From positions 102,815,340-102,879,339 of the forward strand of contig OY740772.1 in the NCBI GenBank assembly GCA_963513935.1: a stretch of 64,000 nucleotides of DNA, given 5' to 3'. The notes under the pieces are model-generated. The model was not told the DNA's origin. It made no database searches and saw only the letters and a program-made list of their open reading frames with translations. The position numbers were made by a program, and so were the translations under genes. This DNA comes from Aphrophora alni (lineage: Eukaryota > Arthropoda > Insecta > Hemiptera > Aphrophoridae). Numbering within the stretch: the first letter of the stretch is position 1; each line of letters opens with the position of its first letter. Shown here in pieces: positions 1 to 11,359 of this stretch.

Positions 1-1645
1 TGACTGGAATGTTTCCTACGGAAACAAATGAAGACCACCAGTGGAGAAGAGAAGAATACATTCAAGCACAGGCAGAGTGCACCAATCATTGCCAATCAGT
101 CTGGGAGTGATGGAGTACACTCAGTGTGGAGTTTTCATTTTCCACAAAATGATAGAACAATTTAAACAATGGTATTGTATCAAGTTTGACAATTGCAAAG
201 AGGAAGCCATTTGGAAATTCAACAGAATTTAGTAATGTTGGCAAGCAACACACAAATTATAGAGTAATATATATTTTCCAAAGATGGCAACATATCAGTG
301 AAGAGAGATTCATGTTCCAATAGACCTTCAACAAACAAATGCATGAGTTGGAGTGGTTCACACACACCTCTGAAAACAAAGGGTAGAACAGGATATAGAG
401 TCCAAGGAGGGAGTCCTGAGGAGGAATATGTCCTGGTGATATAAATTTTGAGTACAAGAATATTTTTGGATTTAATTTATAAAACTCTCTACATGAAGTC
501 AATGATCCTGTAAGTAGGACTTTAAAAAAATACAGTATAATTTTTAAATTTAGAAACCAGTTGTTTCCTGTCATCATGGTACTTACTTAACCCCATTTAC
601 AAACAGATCCTCTAAATATAATGCCAAAAAATTCATGTCTTGGGTCTTGTAGAAAATGTTAAATTGTATTAATAGATCAAGATATCTTACCGTTGTGTAA
701 GCTTGTTTAAAACAGTTGTTAGACAAGTTTTCTGAACCTCGTAACTGTTTTTATCAATACTTTCTTGACATCAGCTAGGCCTTAACAGTTCTCACACGTG
801 TATATATTAAAAAGTCTCAACTCACTTGGACCATGTCAAGAATCTTAGCTCTGTAAGGTCTTGAAACCGTATACTGTATATATGTAGGTGCATCGACTGA
901 GGTCAATGATGTGGCCCTCGTAATTATACAAATATCACATTTTATAGTGAGGTCAGAGTACAAAATTACATTTTTCGCGAAGTCACAGTTGAAATTACAT
1001 TTTTAACAGTAACTTTGTGTAACTTAGTGTTGCTACCATTACATACAGAATTGATATTTTTATCTATACTAATATGTTATAAGTTGAATAATATATTACA
1101 TATAGACAAAATGGTTTAAAATGGCCATGATTTTGACAGTTTCAATTAGAATATTCTGAATTTTAATAGTATTCTGCATGAGCACACTATATACACTTCT
1201 ATAACAAATTTCATGTCACTATCTTAGTGTTTGTGGTCAATATCATGCTTATGTACAAAAAACAACAATAACCATGACAATGACATAAACAACAACAACA
1301 ACAAATGGACGACATCTCGAAAATCATTATTAGTTTCCTGAAACCATGAAACGTGATGATCAGTTAGTGGAGGTCAAAATTGTGTGATTAGCAAATTTAC
1401 CTTTTACTTCATATAATAGGAAAGTAATATTGGTTTCTAAAAAAAATGTTCTCACCTCTAGGTTCATCAAACACAAACAAGGAGCTATTCCATCAATGTA
1501 TGACAAGGTTACAATAACATTGGCAAAACAGTTCCATCGAAGTAGTTGAATTTTATAGGGTTAAACATTTTGTTTCAATAGAGTCAACAATACAAAAGGT
1601 ATCCACCATATTGACTATATAAAATCTACTTATAGTTTAACTTAC
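1..1645. other. PDE9 intron, open 3' end of the gene
   Basis: This is the start of the intron after the last visible PDE9 exon. No convincing exon for the C-terminal helices is present on the minus strand. The plus-strand frame at about 6-150 is open for some 45 codons, but I do not recognise it. From about 860 to 1420 it holds an R1-family repeat in reverse orientation. A short AAC run lies near 1285-1310. Confidence 0.5.
860..1420 (-). repeat. R1 dispersed repeat, reverse copy
   Basis: This copy shares with the copies near 22810, 54840 and 58390 the order GGTACCATTACATGCAGAATT-like block, ATGAACAAAAACTG-like block, GCCATTTTGACATTTT-like block, and a terminal CCTGAGGCCATGAAACGT-like block, diverged here. 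It has no coding capacity. It is a non-autonomous repeat of unknown class. Confidence 0.55.
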
Positions 1646-1807
1646 CTGTATCTCCTGAAACAACTGACCAAGGGCTTCGAATAGTGGAAGAAGAACAAAT
1701 CCTATAAAGCTACATTGTGACGAAGGTTTTGTAATTTTATCTCTATCCATAAAAGGTGTAACAGGAAGCCCTTCTTGCTTTTCAGCATCACTTTGAGTAA
1801 AAAATTC
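1646..1807 (-). CDS. PDE9A: PDE9 catalytic domain, exon with invariant glutamine
   Basis: The exon has 54 codons, an acceptor ending TGTAAAG and a CAG|GTAAGT donor, with phase 0 at both ends. It reads EFFTQSDAEKQEGLPVTP, then FMDRDKITKPSSQCSFIGF, then VLLPLFEALGQLFQEIQ. Gln31 is the purine-clamping invariant glutamine (human Gln453), and Phe34 is the stacking phenylalanine (human Phe456). Phe2 stands where human PDE9A has Tyr424. The human protein continues with about 60 residues (two helices and an acidic tail), so at least one more coding exon is expected at lower coordinates. I see none in 1-1645. Confidence 0.95.
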
Positions 1808-2293
1808 CTTTACATAAACAATCAAACATCATTGTGTTATTTATTATTGTTCTATAATCTACAAAATGAGTTATAAAAGACTATAGATGTAATATGTACA
1901 TATAAATAATGAATCAATTCATATGTAAATTTAAATGTAAATATTATTTTTGAATCTAAATGAATTGATAACTGTAATGAATTTAATAATGAACACCTTA
2001 TAATAGTACTAGGCTAGGTTTTTAAATAAGATAAAGTTTGTATTTGCTGCCTATATACTCCACACAAACATATGACGCTAGTGTATCATGTTTATGTGAA
2101 TCAATAGTCAGCCATTTTAAAATGAGTATTACAATTATTGATCCGCCAAGTTATAAAATACAAGTAGTAATCCAATTTTTTATGGAAGCAGAAATTCACT
2201 GGAAAGATTAAGACATTTATGGACCAATTAAGATCGAGTGACACTAAAGTAAGACAGTGATGTTGTTTATTTCTAATGGTGTTGTTTGGGTGA

Positions 2294-2863
2294 ATGAACA
2301 TTTACAATGAAGACCGTAAAGGTAGGCTGTCATTGATCACAGATTATTTGATTGAAGAAATTTACATAAATATTTGTGAAAATCATTGCTTCACCTCATC
2401 ACAATTGGCATTGATCTTTCCTAATGCTTCACGATCTGTGATTTATTATGTTTTTATTGGAAAATTGTGTGCAATATGGTTGCCAAAGATGTAAACCGAC
2501 ATGCACAAGCAGAAATGTCTTGCTGCAGTGCATGAATTTTTGCAGTGTTACCAAAATAAAGGTGATGAATTGTTTGATCACATTGTTATGGCTCAAACAA
2601 TGAATTTCATATTTAAATGTCGGAACAAAGCAACTACCGGTGCAATGATGGTATTTATTATTCCCGAAACTGAAGAAGTTTAAACAAGAATGTTCACTAA
2701 AAAAAACTCATATATACTGTTTTTTGGGTACAGTATATTTGTCTTGTTAGTAAAATTTTTTATCGGAGGGCTACTGTGATAGCTGATTCATAATATAAAA
2801 CAATAAGAAATCTTAGAAGAGTTATAGAAACAAAATGACAAATGACGTAGGATGTCATACTCC

Positions 2864-2897
<34 letters not shown>

Positions 2898-3195
2898 CAT
2901 ATCAATGATCAGTTATTACAGAAAATCCCACAGTCAGTAAATTCAAACAATTTCATTGAGAAGCCTTTAATCTACCTTATAGCCCTGATCTAGCAATTAT
3001 TTTATCTTTCTTCACCTTAAACTCTAGTTTGCATTTGAGAGTTATGATGACAATGAGATAAAAAATAGTGAAAATGACTGGTTTAAATTGGATAAATGTG
3101 AGAGAATTTTTCAATGAATGAATGAAAAAGCTAGTGGCACTATAAAAAATATGTTGACTATGAAAAATAGGTAAATAAATTTATTCATTTAAAAA
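2294..3195 (+). mobile_element. Degenerate mariner transposon (transposase remnant)
   Basis: Three separated, frame-shifted stretches align in order with a mariner (IS630-Tc1) transposase. 2294-2500 resembles the second HTH segment (NEDRKGRLSLITDYLIEEI, then FPNASRSVIYYV). 2501-2683 begins HKQKCLAAVHEFLQCYQNKG and continues GDELFDHIV. 2960-3180 contains YSPDLA, the region of the third catalytic aspartate, followed by a KKLVAL-like helix. A run of about 30 T at 2868-2897 interrupts it. Stops and frameshifts mean it is long dead. No terminal inverted repeats were located. Confidence 0.7.
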
Positions 3196-3264
3196 AGTTT
3201 TTTTATTTTTCAGTTTTGTTTTTATTTTAAACTAGTCTAGTAATTACTAAGATAAGCCTACACT

Positions 3265-3470
3265 TTCCCTCTACAAGATCTCTTTGCAGTGGGATCTGCA
3301 GAGCACCTGATCTTTGAATATGAACACATCATTAGGAACAGATTGAGAATCTTGGATCTTTGACAAAGGGACAGGCAATCTCTCAAGGAAACCTTGTCAG
3401 GGAGATCTAAAGATCAAAAAGCTTGTGTGTCTTCTTTGGAATGTTTAGATGTATCAAACTATCTATATTA
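3265..3470 (+). mobile_element. LINE 3' coding remnant (post-RNase H tail)
   Basis: One frame reads SAEHLIFEYEHIIRNRLRIL, then a stop, then further diverged codons. This resembles the C-terminal tail of Jockey/I-type LINE ORF2, which has an ETAEHILFDC-like block followed by an arginine-rich helix. It is short and diverged, so the clade cannot be named. Confidence 0.4.
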
Positions 3471-4381
3471 ATTTGGGACTGTAGCTAATGTGTTAAAGAA
3501 CTAAACCATTTAATAAATTGTAGAAGATTACTATTTATACACAAAAAAGCTCTAAAAAAAACCCCATAGAGTACAGGGATAGTTCGCAGATGGTAGTGGA
3601 GGCCACTCCATGTCATCTTATTAGAATGAGAAATACATGCATGTAGTTCATGAGGGAGTGAGCTCACTTCTCCGTAGAGCATAAATATTTCTTCATACAA
3701 AAAATAAATGTAAGTTTTTGTAAGTATAGACTTTTTTTTTTTTATCAGAGTATTTTTTTCTCTGGAATGTTGGTACAGTGGATACAAAATGAGAATTTAC
3801 AACAGGGAAGATCTCTTCACATGCTTTACCTTCTGTACAAACTTGAAACAGGGCTTGATGTGTTAAAAATGTGTTTCTTACTTAATTATAAATCACCCCT
3901 TTCACAGACCTATTGAATGGTATAATGTCTAAATATGCAATTTTAAAATATAAATCTTTCTGATTATTTGGGAAAAAATACAGAATTGAAACCTGAAAAT
4001 TTTTTTCTAATTTAATTTGTTACAAGTTGAATAACGTACGAAATATGAACAACAAATTGTTTAAAATGTCAGCTATTTTAACATTTTAAATTAGATTTTC
4101 TTTGAAAATCACTTTTATGATTTCCTAAGGCTATAAAATGTGAAGATTAGATAAAAACAGAGGTCAAAATTACTAACATCTAACTTAATATATACTTCGA
4201 ACACTGGGTAAAATATCTAAACTAAGGTAAACTTCAGTTAAGCTTTAATGGATTTTACCAAAACAAATCGTCAAGATATATAAGAGGGGGGGGGATATTA
4301 GTTTTATTACTTTCCATCATTATACCACATAAAATTAACATGTGATTAACAGACATTTCTATTTAGTAATAACTTTAGTAC
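3471..4381. other. PDE9 intron segment without recognisable genes
   Basis: The minus-strand frame at 3485-3787 is open for 100 codons but matches nothing I recognise. A diverged, partial R1-like piece with the ATGAACAACAAATTG block lies near 4010-4170. A poly-G run occurs near 4285. Confidence 0.4.
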
Positions 4382-4471
4382 CTGAAGGAGCTTGTCAAGC
4401 CATGGTTCTGCTACTTCCATTGGTCGTGCTTCATTTGAAATGTCTGCAACTTTTATGAGTACCATTGTCAA
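4382..4471 (-). CDS. PDE9A: PDE9 catalytic domain, exon with [15 protein letters not shown]
   Basis: The exon has 30 codons, a GTTTATAG acceptor and a CAG|GTACTA donor, with phase 0 at both ends. It reads [17 protein letters not shown], then [13 protein letters not shown]. Asp10 is the C-terminal metal-ligand aspartate (human Asp402 in PDE9A2 numbering). Glu14 corresponds to Glu406, which contributes to the nucleotide pocket. The exon was too short for a simple ORF search and was found by homology to the DISNE signature and by splice sites. Confidence 0.93.
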
Positions 4472-4729
4472 CTATAAACAAAAATATATTAAGAATAATG
4501 GAGTTGCTATATTGGAGTTAATAATTGCTATTTTATAAAAAAATTAATACACTACAATTCTCTCACTAGAAAATCATATTCCTCAATAACTTTAGGGTTC
4601 TATATTCTTACGTATATGTTGGATAGAGAAAGTTATCTGGATGGTTCAAAAATCAATGTCAAGTTTTTTTGCAGATATTATATCCCTTTTCAGGTCATCT
4701 GAATTGTTTTTGAAATTATGTTCGTCTGT

Positions 4730-5190
4730 CATATATTAATAAATGGACCAATTTTAATCCAAATTGGTACGAGGGGATATGTTGACCATATCTCGTGATT
4801 TTTTTTTTTTTTTTTTTCATAGTGTAAAACTCAAAATTTAGGGTAACACTCATAAGGAAAAATACAAAGTTGACATTTTCTCAAAATCATCTATAATAAT
4901 TTTGAAAAAAATTTGTTCACGTGTAAGCTCCTCAAACCCAAACAAACCATATTGTAGCATCTAATAAATGGACCAATTTTAATCCAAATTGCTACGAGGG
5001 GATATGTTGACCATATCTCGGGATTTTTTTTTCATTTTATAAAATTCAAAATTTAGGGCAAGTCCCATAAGGAAAAACACAAAGTTGACATTTTCTCAAA
5101 ATCATCTACAATGATTTTTTTTTTTTAATTTGTTCACATGTAGGCTCTAAAAACCCAAACAAACCATATTGTAGAATCTCTCTAAAAATA
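4730..5190 (+). repeat. R3 repeat, direct tandem pair (about 225-bp unit)
   Basis: Two consecutive copies start ATGGACCAATTTTAATCCAA at about 4742 and 4966. Each continues through GACCATATCTCG, a T-run, AAAATTTAGGG, ACAAAGTTGACATTTTCTC and ends near CCATATTGTAG. They differ by scattered substitutions and T-run length. The family recurs in diverged form near 39770, 55500 and 61010. No coding capacity is visible. Confidence 0.7.
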
Positions 5191-6844
5191 CCCACTCTAC
5201 CTATTTCATTCAATGAGTGAAATGTGGAGATTAATGACCCAAACCCTTGTGCAAAATTACAAGTAAAATAAACATTATAGTTTAGGAATGATTGACAAAA
5301 ATCAAAAATGAATCTTGATTGATGTAATTACGATTTTTGCTGAGGTTTATGGTATCTGTGAAGCAATTTTAGGCACTCATTTAAAACAATATCAAAGTTA
5401 TTAGGTACAGTAAAATACATGTACAATAAAATCCTGTGTTAGCAAATTGATGAAAATATTAGATACAACCTACAAAAAGTGTAAAGTGCTAAATCTGAAG
5501 GGTTGATTTATGGCATCTCCTTGAAAAATGATAAAAAGGAATTCGCAAGAAACTAGCATTCCCTATTCCACAAATCAAAGAATTACCAAACAAGGGATAT
5601 CTAAAAAATGTTGGACATTATATGGTTTATGAATGAAATGGTTTCATCTGGGTTACTACGTAATCTTTCAAAACATAAAAGTATAAATTTCAAGAAATTC
5701 ATATGGAATCTTCATATTTGGAGAACATTGAGGTGTTGTGTCCCATGAATAAATTATCTGTCTTATATTAGTTGATGAAACCATGGTGGCGTACTAGATT
5801 AAATTTAGTGAATTATGAATCAGTTAACAGATGATGTAGTAACAAAAAATTGAACAAGTTGGCACAACATGCACATATCAAATGATGAAATATTTATTAT
5901 TTTGTTAATAAATTAATTTAAAAACTCTGTGGCTGAGAGTAACACCACCTATTATTGTCTTGTGGGGTATACTAAAGGACCATGCATATAGCAACAAGCC
6001 AGAAACTGTTGATGCCCTCTAAAGTATGATATGAGAGATAATGATGTAATGGCATATTACTACCTATTTGTCTTCACCGATTTGCAGAATCACTTAGAAA
6101 GGTGGTTGAATCCTAGCTCTAGTCAAACGTTGTTTCACAACATACAATATATGTACCATGAATATACCATATGTGTTCAGAAAGTAAGTACAGGTATACA
6201 AGTAAAGTAAAAAAAAAAAAAAAAAAAATTAAAAAAATTATAATTGTATTTACTGCAAAATTTGATATTTAAATTTGATAAATTGAAAACCGATCAGCCG
6301 CTTTTCCCCAACTTGAGCATTAGGCTGTACAAAAATATTAATTCAGCTACCTTAGAGGTTTTACTTAGAGGTAGATTTTATTGTCCTTATTATAATTGCG
6401 TATATAATTTAATCATGTTAATATGTCAATGAATTATATCTCACCTTTCCAAATGTTTAAAGAACAATGAATAATAAATTTTCATTTCATTTCAATAATG
6501 CTGCCTGTGGTGATATGGTGATAACCACTGTCGCACAATATTTCTGACACCATCATCATTCTCATAGCATTGGCCATCAAGGGAGTTAAGGAGTCTCGCA
6601 ATACCTTTCAGCATTTACTCTTTCACCCTTAGCAAAAATATCAACCTGAAACACCCCTTTCCTATCCTAGAGCATAAAGCATATTATTTTGTGTGTTCGA
6701 ATTGTGGTCTTGAATTTGACTTTTAGTGGAGATTTAGCAAAAGATCACTTTATTCATTTTATTAGGTGAGAAACTGCAAAGGACTTCCATGTCGCTTGGT
6801 TATGGAAATAATCAGAGAGAATTTTCATCACCCAATGCGAGTAT
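5191..6844. other. PDE9 intron segment, mostly featureless
   Basis: The first 170 bp continue the R3 family (block AAAAATGAATCTTGA near 5300). A poly-A run lies at 6211-6228. I see no exon or recognisable element in the rest. Confidence 0.4.
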
Positions 6845-7080
6845 AGTTTCCGATGAACTAAATAATCACAATTTCATGAAGAAGTCTTCTTGGAATTTGA
6901 GGAAACTCATTTGAATGTAAATTATCATTCCTGGTGAATTTTCTCATCACCTTTCCTACCAAATTTTCTTCTTTCCCACCTTTTGCTTCGTCATACACAT
7001 TCTTTTGTCCTTCACTGAAGTTTCTCACCATTACATGGATTTCACAATTGGAGCAATACTGAATAGAGTTAAACATTTTA
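6845..7080 (-). mobile_element. Degenerate mariner transposase N-terminal fragment
   Basis: The minus-strand frame at 6858-7076 reads CEIHVMVRNFSEGQKNVYDE, then diverged codons, then SNEFPQIPRRLLHEIV. These are the two helix-turn-helix segments of a mariner transposase DNA-binding domain, including the FPQISRSLLHEIV-type block. The catalytic half is not recognisable at lower coordinates. This is a different subfamily or age from the remnants at 2294 and 13415. Confidence 0.6.
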
Positions 7081-7388
7081 TTTGATCAAAGCAAACTGAG
7101 AATACAGTATTGTGCATGCTCAGAATGGTATAGTTCTGTGGTAGCCATGTAGTAAAATTGTACTTACTTTCTGGACATAGCTCATACATGTCAATTTTCA
7201 TAAAGAACTATGTAAAAATTATAAAGTTATTGACGTTTGTTTGGGTTTTCTAGCAAAATAATTGCACAATATAATTAAAATCATTTTACTGCTTTATAAA
7301 ATCAAAATTAAACACATTATTAAAACATATATGTTAATATTAATTTGAATGGTTTATGAAACAATATATATGAGATTAAAACACATAC

Positions 7389-7655
7389 CAGATTAACATG
7401 GGTCTTGTTTGTAAAATCAAACCCATTTTCAGTAGCTTCTCGAAATTGGGCGAGTATCTCATTATGCCGAGCCATATCTGTGGCAAGAATACAACGGATT
7501 ATACCTTCACGGACGATGCGGAACGTATCAGTTGACATACTCTGGAATATATTACATTCAGCTAAATCTAATATCCTAAATGCCATTGAACAGTGGTGAT
7601 TTTCCAGTGGAGATATATCATTATAACGAAGGGCAAGTTCTGTCCGTGCATTGAT
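7389..7655 (-). CDS. PDE9A: PDE9 catalytic domain, exon with INARTELA and ATDMARH
   Basis: The exon has 89 codons, a TTTTTATAG acceptor and a CTG|GTATGT donor, with phase 0 at both ends. It begins [19 protein letters not shown], which continues directly from the previous exon and matches the human PDE9A order [21 protein letters not shown]. Further on is [17 protein letters not shown], the conserved ATDMARH helix. It ends FTNKTHVNL. One or two residues differ in length from the human protein around the [10 protein letters not shown] loop. The gene is otherwise collinear with vertebrate PDE9A here. Confidence 0.95.
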
Positions 7656-8284
7656 CTATAAAAAGAAAAACATATTTTGTTATTTTAAGAATTTTAATTG
7701 CTAAATAGTTTAAAAAATAGAATTACACATAAAAGTTATATTTATTAACATTAAAGAAGCAGTTATTCGAAAATTTATCGTCAAACTTGTGACACTCACC
7801 AAGACACTTCAATAATAAAATTTTTGATGCGAAACTTAAAAAAAAAGATAAGTAAACCCAACAATATTATTTTAATTGTAATGATTTTGTTACCATTATA
7901 AAGATGATGTTATGAATGGTTCAAACTGGCTTACTCCACCTTCAATCTAACTTCCCAGAATAGCACAGACAGGTCTTTTCTTCTATGCTTCTGTTTGTCC
8001 AAATTACTGCAAACTAAAAGATGGTCCTTGATCATCATTCAGTGGTTGCAGTCACATAATGTACACTTGTCAGAATCAAAAATAAAAATACTATTTAAAC
8101 GTTCCAATAGACAGTCTTATCCCTTATCCAGTTGAGAGACGGAAAGTCACAACTGATGTTTTTCTCAGGAGGTTCGTGATTTCCTCGATTAGTGTGATAT
8201 TTTTTTCATATAGTTTTTCCTTTCATGTTATGAATAAATTTCAGAAGAGATAATTTTTTAGTGGTTTAATTCTTCTATCTAGGG

Positions 8285-8690
8285 AAAGCATTCTCTTGAG
8301 TTTTTTCTGTATGAGTGTTCTCTTCTTAGCCAAACTATCAGCTGCTTCATTGCCCTCGAGGGTCCTGTGTGAAAGTATCCACTGGAAAGTTAAATTTTGT
8401 GCATTTATATTTGGTTCTAATAGATTGAATTAAAGAACTTTTCATTGTATTATTATTTACTATTTTTTCTAGTGCTGATTTAGAGTCAATAGTATCACTA
8501 TATTGGTATTCAGCTACGGTCTCATATTAACTGCTTCTTTAATTATAAATAATTTCGCTTTAAACACTGTAGCATTTGAATTCAACATAAAATAATGCCA
8601 AAAGTGTTCACTGATGACACCTGCTCCTGCTTTATCTTTAAGTCTAGAGTCACCTGTGTAAATTCATACTGAACTTTTTATTATGTATAA
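8285..8690 (-). mobile_element. LINE ORF2 RNase H domain remnant
   Basis: Read on the minus strand, successive frames give YTGDSRLKDKAGAGVIS, then FKAKLFIIKEAV, then a SKSALEKI block, and finally QWILSHRTLEGNEAADSLAK. These correspond in order to the DGS, E, D and SH-GNE-AD motifs of the RNase H domain carried by Jockey/I-type LINEs. At least two frameshifts and one stop separate them. Flanking sequence to about 9190 may belong to the same element (a 79-codon frame at 8949-9188), but I cannot assign it. Confidence 0.7.
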
Positions 8691-10053
8691 GGTGTTAAAA
8701 TGGTTGCTGACAAAATCCGAATTATCTCCTCTGGTGTGTATTTGGCTTTGGTCAACTGGTTCTATAAATTCAAGACTCGTTTCACTCCGAGAGTTTTGAC
8801 AGGATCATTAAATCAAAGTTGTTGATCAAAACTTAATAATTTTATTTCAATGACCTAACAATTAAAAATAAAGGCTTGAGATTATTTATTTTAAACTGGA
8901 AGAATTTACTTTAAATTCTCAGGAGCCAGCTTGTGAGAAAAGCACAAATCAAAAATCTAACTCTAGTAAGGTATAACCGACAGAGGTATGAAAAAGTCTT
9001 AGAAATAAACTTGTAGATCCCGCCAAATCCATGACTGCTAAAATAATCAGTTTTCCTAACCTCCACTTTAGCACTTGATGCTTCAAACTAGTAATAGCTG
9101 GACATCTACTATTGTATTTCTTTTGTACAATTTTCATACTTTGTACTTGGTTTAAATTTGTATTCATCCTGTATAGATACGATTTCATTAAAAGAATGAA
9201 TGGGTGATGTCAGAATTGTTTTTAAAATACCTATGACATATTGTAGATAATTTATGTAAGTTTCCTATTTGTCTATAAATCATCTGATATTATATTACAT
9301 ATACGATTGAAATAATTGGTCACAGATAGCATCTCAATAGGTGACAAAATATATGATTTTCAAACATATTTTTGTATTAATGTATTATTAAATTCCCGGC
9401 TTACATCATTGAAAAGTTTACATATATCTCTCCATACCTATATTATACAACTTTTATACATCTTGGATTTTATGACATTTTATTTTATAAAAATGTTTCT
9501 ATAACTTAAGTCGTGTTTAAAAAATATTTTTTGAATTTTTGATAAACTGTATAAGGGTTTTATTTTTCAAGCATGTCGAACTATGACGTGATATGTCAAA
9601 AATATTGATTAGAGTGATCTTGAACTATACTTTGATACAGTGATACCAATATAACATGATAGAACAAAATCTACTGGTTGAAAATTAAATTGAAACATGA
9701 CTGATTGTGATGGTTTTGTGTTAATAGGAAAAAACTTCTTATTACATTGACTTTAATTAATTAATATATGATATAATAATGGATTTTTTTAAATAAATAG
9801 ACTATGTAAGTTTAGAATGTTAGCTTTCAATTGATACTTGAATCATTTCGAATGGAATAATTTTACCAAAATCATTATTTATTTTTGTTTATGAGTCCAA
9901 TATCATTCACTCATATTTCACCCAAATCCTTGTGGTTATGGCTGCTTCAGTAACTTGAAAATACTTTGCCATTAGTGAGACAGGTACCTGTGCATATTAT
10001 TGTCCTGGAGTAGACACAGTTTTCCACATTGTGTCTGTTTACCCAAAGGGAGG

Positions 10054-10056
10054 TAA
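10054..10056 (+). repeat. Target-site duplication TAA (left)
   Basis: TAA directly precedes the left inverted terminus and is repeated at 10661-10663 after the right terminus. This is the 3-bp TWA duplication expected for PIF/Harbinger insertion. Confidence 0.7.
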
Positions 10057-10660
10057 AGGGTCGATTACACGTGGCGAGTTTACTAGCTACTAGCCGACTA
10101 GTTAAGAAGCCGGCGAGTCGGCGAGTGCGCTAGTTGACGATTACACGTAGCTTTCCACTCGCTCACTATCCAACTAGTTGCTGCACAGAAACCACTTGCT
10201 GTGTTCTGTTTGCTTTTTAAAAGTAAATCATCGAAAATCTGTGTTATGTTTATGGTTTATTGAAATGAAGTGGAATGGAAATGATATTGCTGTGTTTCTT
10301 GAAATCTACCGGCAATATCCTTTGTTGTAGAACATCATGGACAAAGACTATACTAACAAAACTTTGAAGGAGGACAGTTTTAAACGTCTAATGTGTGATA
10401 TTGATGAACATAACTTATTGCCACTTGCCGCTTTTTAACTAGCAATTCCCTTTACACACGGCTAGTTTACTAGCTAGCTCGCCCAGACGCCGGCGAATAG
10501 CGAGTAAAGTAGCCCGGTCTTCAACTTTTTTCCCAGCTTTTTTACAAGCCAGTTACTAGCCGGCTAGTGCGCTAGTATATGATTACACGGAGCTAGTTTG
10601 CTATCAACTAGCTAACTTACCGGCTAGTAGCTAGTAAACTCGCCACGTGTAATCGACCCT
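10057..10660 (+). mobile_element. Complete 604-bp PIF/Harbinger-type element with MADF ORF
   Basis: The first and last 40 bases are perfect inverted repeats starting AGGGTCGATTACACGTGG. They are flanked by a TAA duplication. Sub-terminal GCTAGT/ACTAGC blocks are repeated many times in both halves and probably served as transposase binding sites. The interior carries a MADF-domain ORF instead of a DDE transposase. PIF/Harbinger elements normally encode such a DNA-binding accessory protein next to the transposase, so this is a non-autonomous derivative that kept only that gene. The perfect ends suggest a fairly young insertion. Confidence 0.85.
10265..10438 (+). pseudogene. Broken MADF-domain ORF inside Harbinger element
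   Basis: Reading from the ATG gives MKWNGNDIAVFLEIYRQYPL, then L, then a TAG stop, then NIMDKDYTNKTLKEDSFKRL and MCDIDEHN. This is the MADF (Myb/SANT-like, DNA-binding) fold: the FLEIYRQYP helix, an LW core, and a YTNKTLKEDSF helix. The stop falls at the position of the family's near-invariant tryptophan, which a single G-to-A change in TGG would explain. No further DDE transposase is present. Confidence 0.65.
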
Positions 10661-11236
10661 TAACAGAAGAAGACCTGGTGAGAAATATTATCAGTTGACA
10701 GTTTAGTGTCATCAATGCTGGAAATCATGGAAGAGTGGGCAGCACTGGGCAATTTCCTCAACCAAATAAAGAGAAGAAAGAGGGAGATGAAAGATATTGA
10801 GAAAGATTCTCTAAAAATTAAAAAGTGAGAAAAAGAGAACACAACAGGCCTACACCCTAAATTAATGCCAAAAGTTGATCCAAAGATCTCACCACACTTA
10901 AAAAAAAAGTGAAATTTTTTTTGGTAGTACTGTAAGTATGCAGGAGTGAGCTAGTTGGTGCTTTTTGAAGGTTAGGTTTTTCCCCTTATCGAGAAAAAAA
11001 AAATTCTCATGAATGATGCATCTGGCACCATTCCCTCAAATGGTAGAGGGCATATTAATACAAATATATATATATATTTTGTTTATGTAAATATTTTGTT
11101 TCTACAAGTGAATGCATAATATTACAGAATAAGCCTAATATTATAGGTCTACTCATTACAAAATTTGATATTTCATGTAAAGGAATTACATTTTTATAAC
11201 AATTAAAGCCAAAATGTAATTAACTTATAGGCCTAC

Positions 11237-11359
11237 CTGATAAATATTGTTATATCCAGGATGGTCAAGGTCATGGCAAATGCAAGAAGTTATAAGAATT
11301 AATATTTCAAGGTCACCAACTTTGTTCTGTAAATCTACTTTCCATGCTAATGCATACAT
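11237..11359 (-). CDS. PDE9A: PDE9 catalytic domain, exon with HDLDHPGYNN motif
   Basis: The exon has 41 whole codons, a TGTTGTAG acceptor and a CAG|GTAGGC donor, with phase 0 at both ends. It reads MYALAWKVDLQNK at the start and CICHDLDHPGYNNIYQ at the end. HDLDH (exon residues 29-33) is the central metal-binding His-Asp signature of class I cyclic nucleotide phosphodiesterases. The GYNN continuation after HDLDHP is characteristic of PDE9 and a few close relatives. The preceding helix ILILITSCI corresponds to human ILILMTAAI. Confidence 0.95.

Noticed and set aside
257..577. Minus-strand 106-codon frame as the PDE9 C-terminal exon
   Set aside because: It shows no resemblance to the helices that follow the invariant glutamine in PDE9 and has no convincing acceptor in phase 0.
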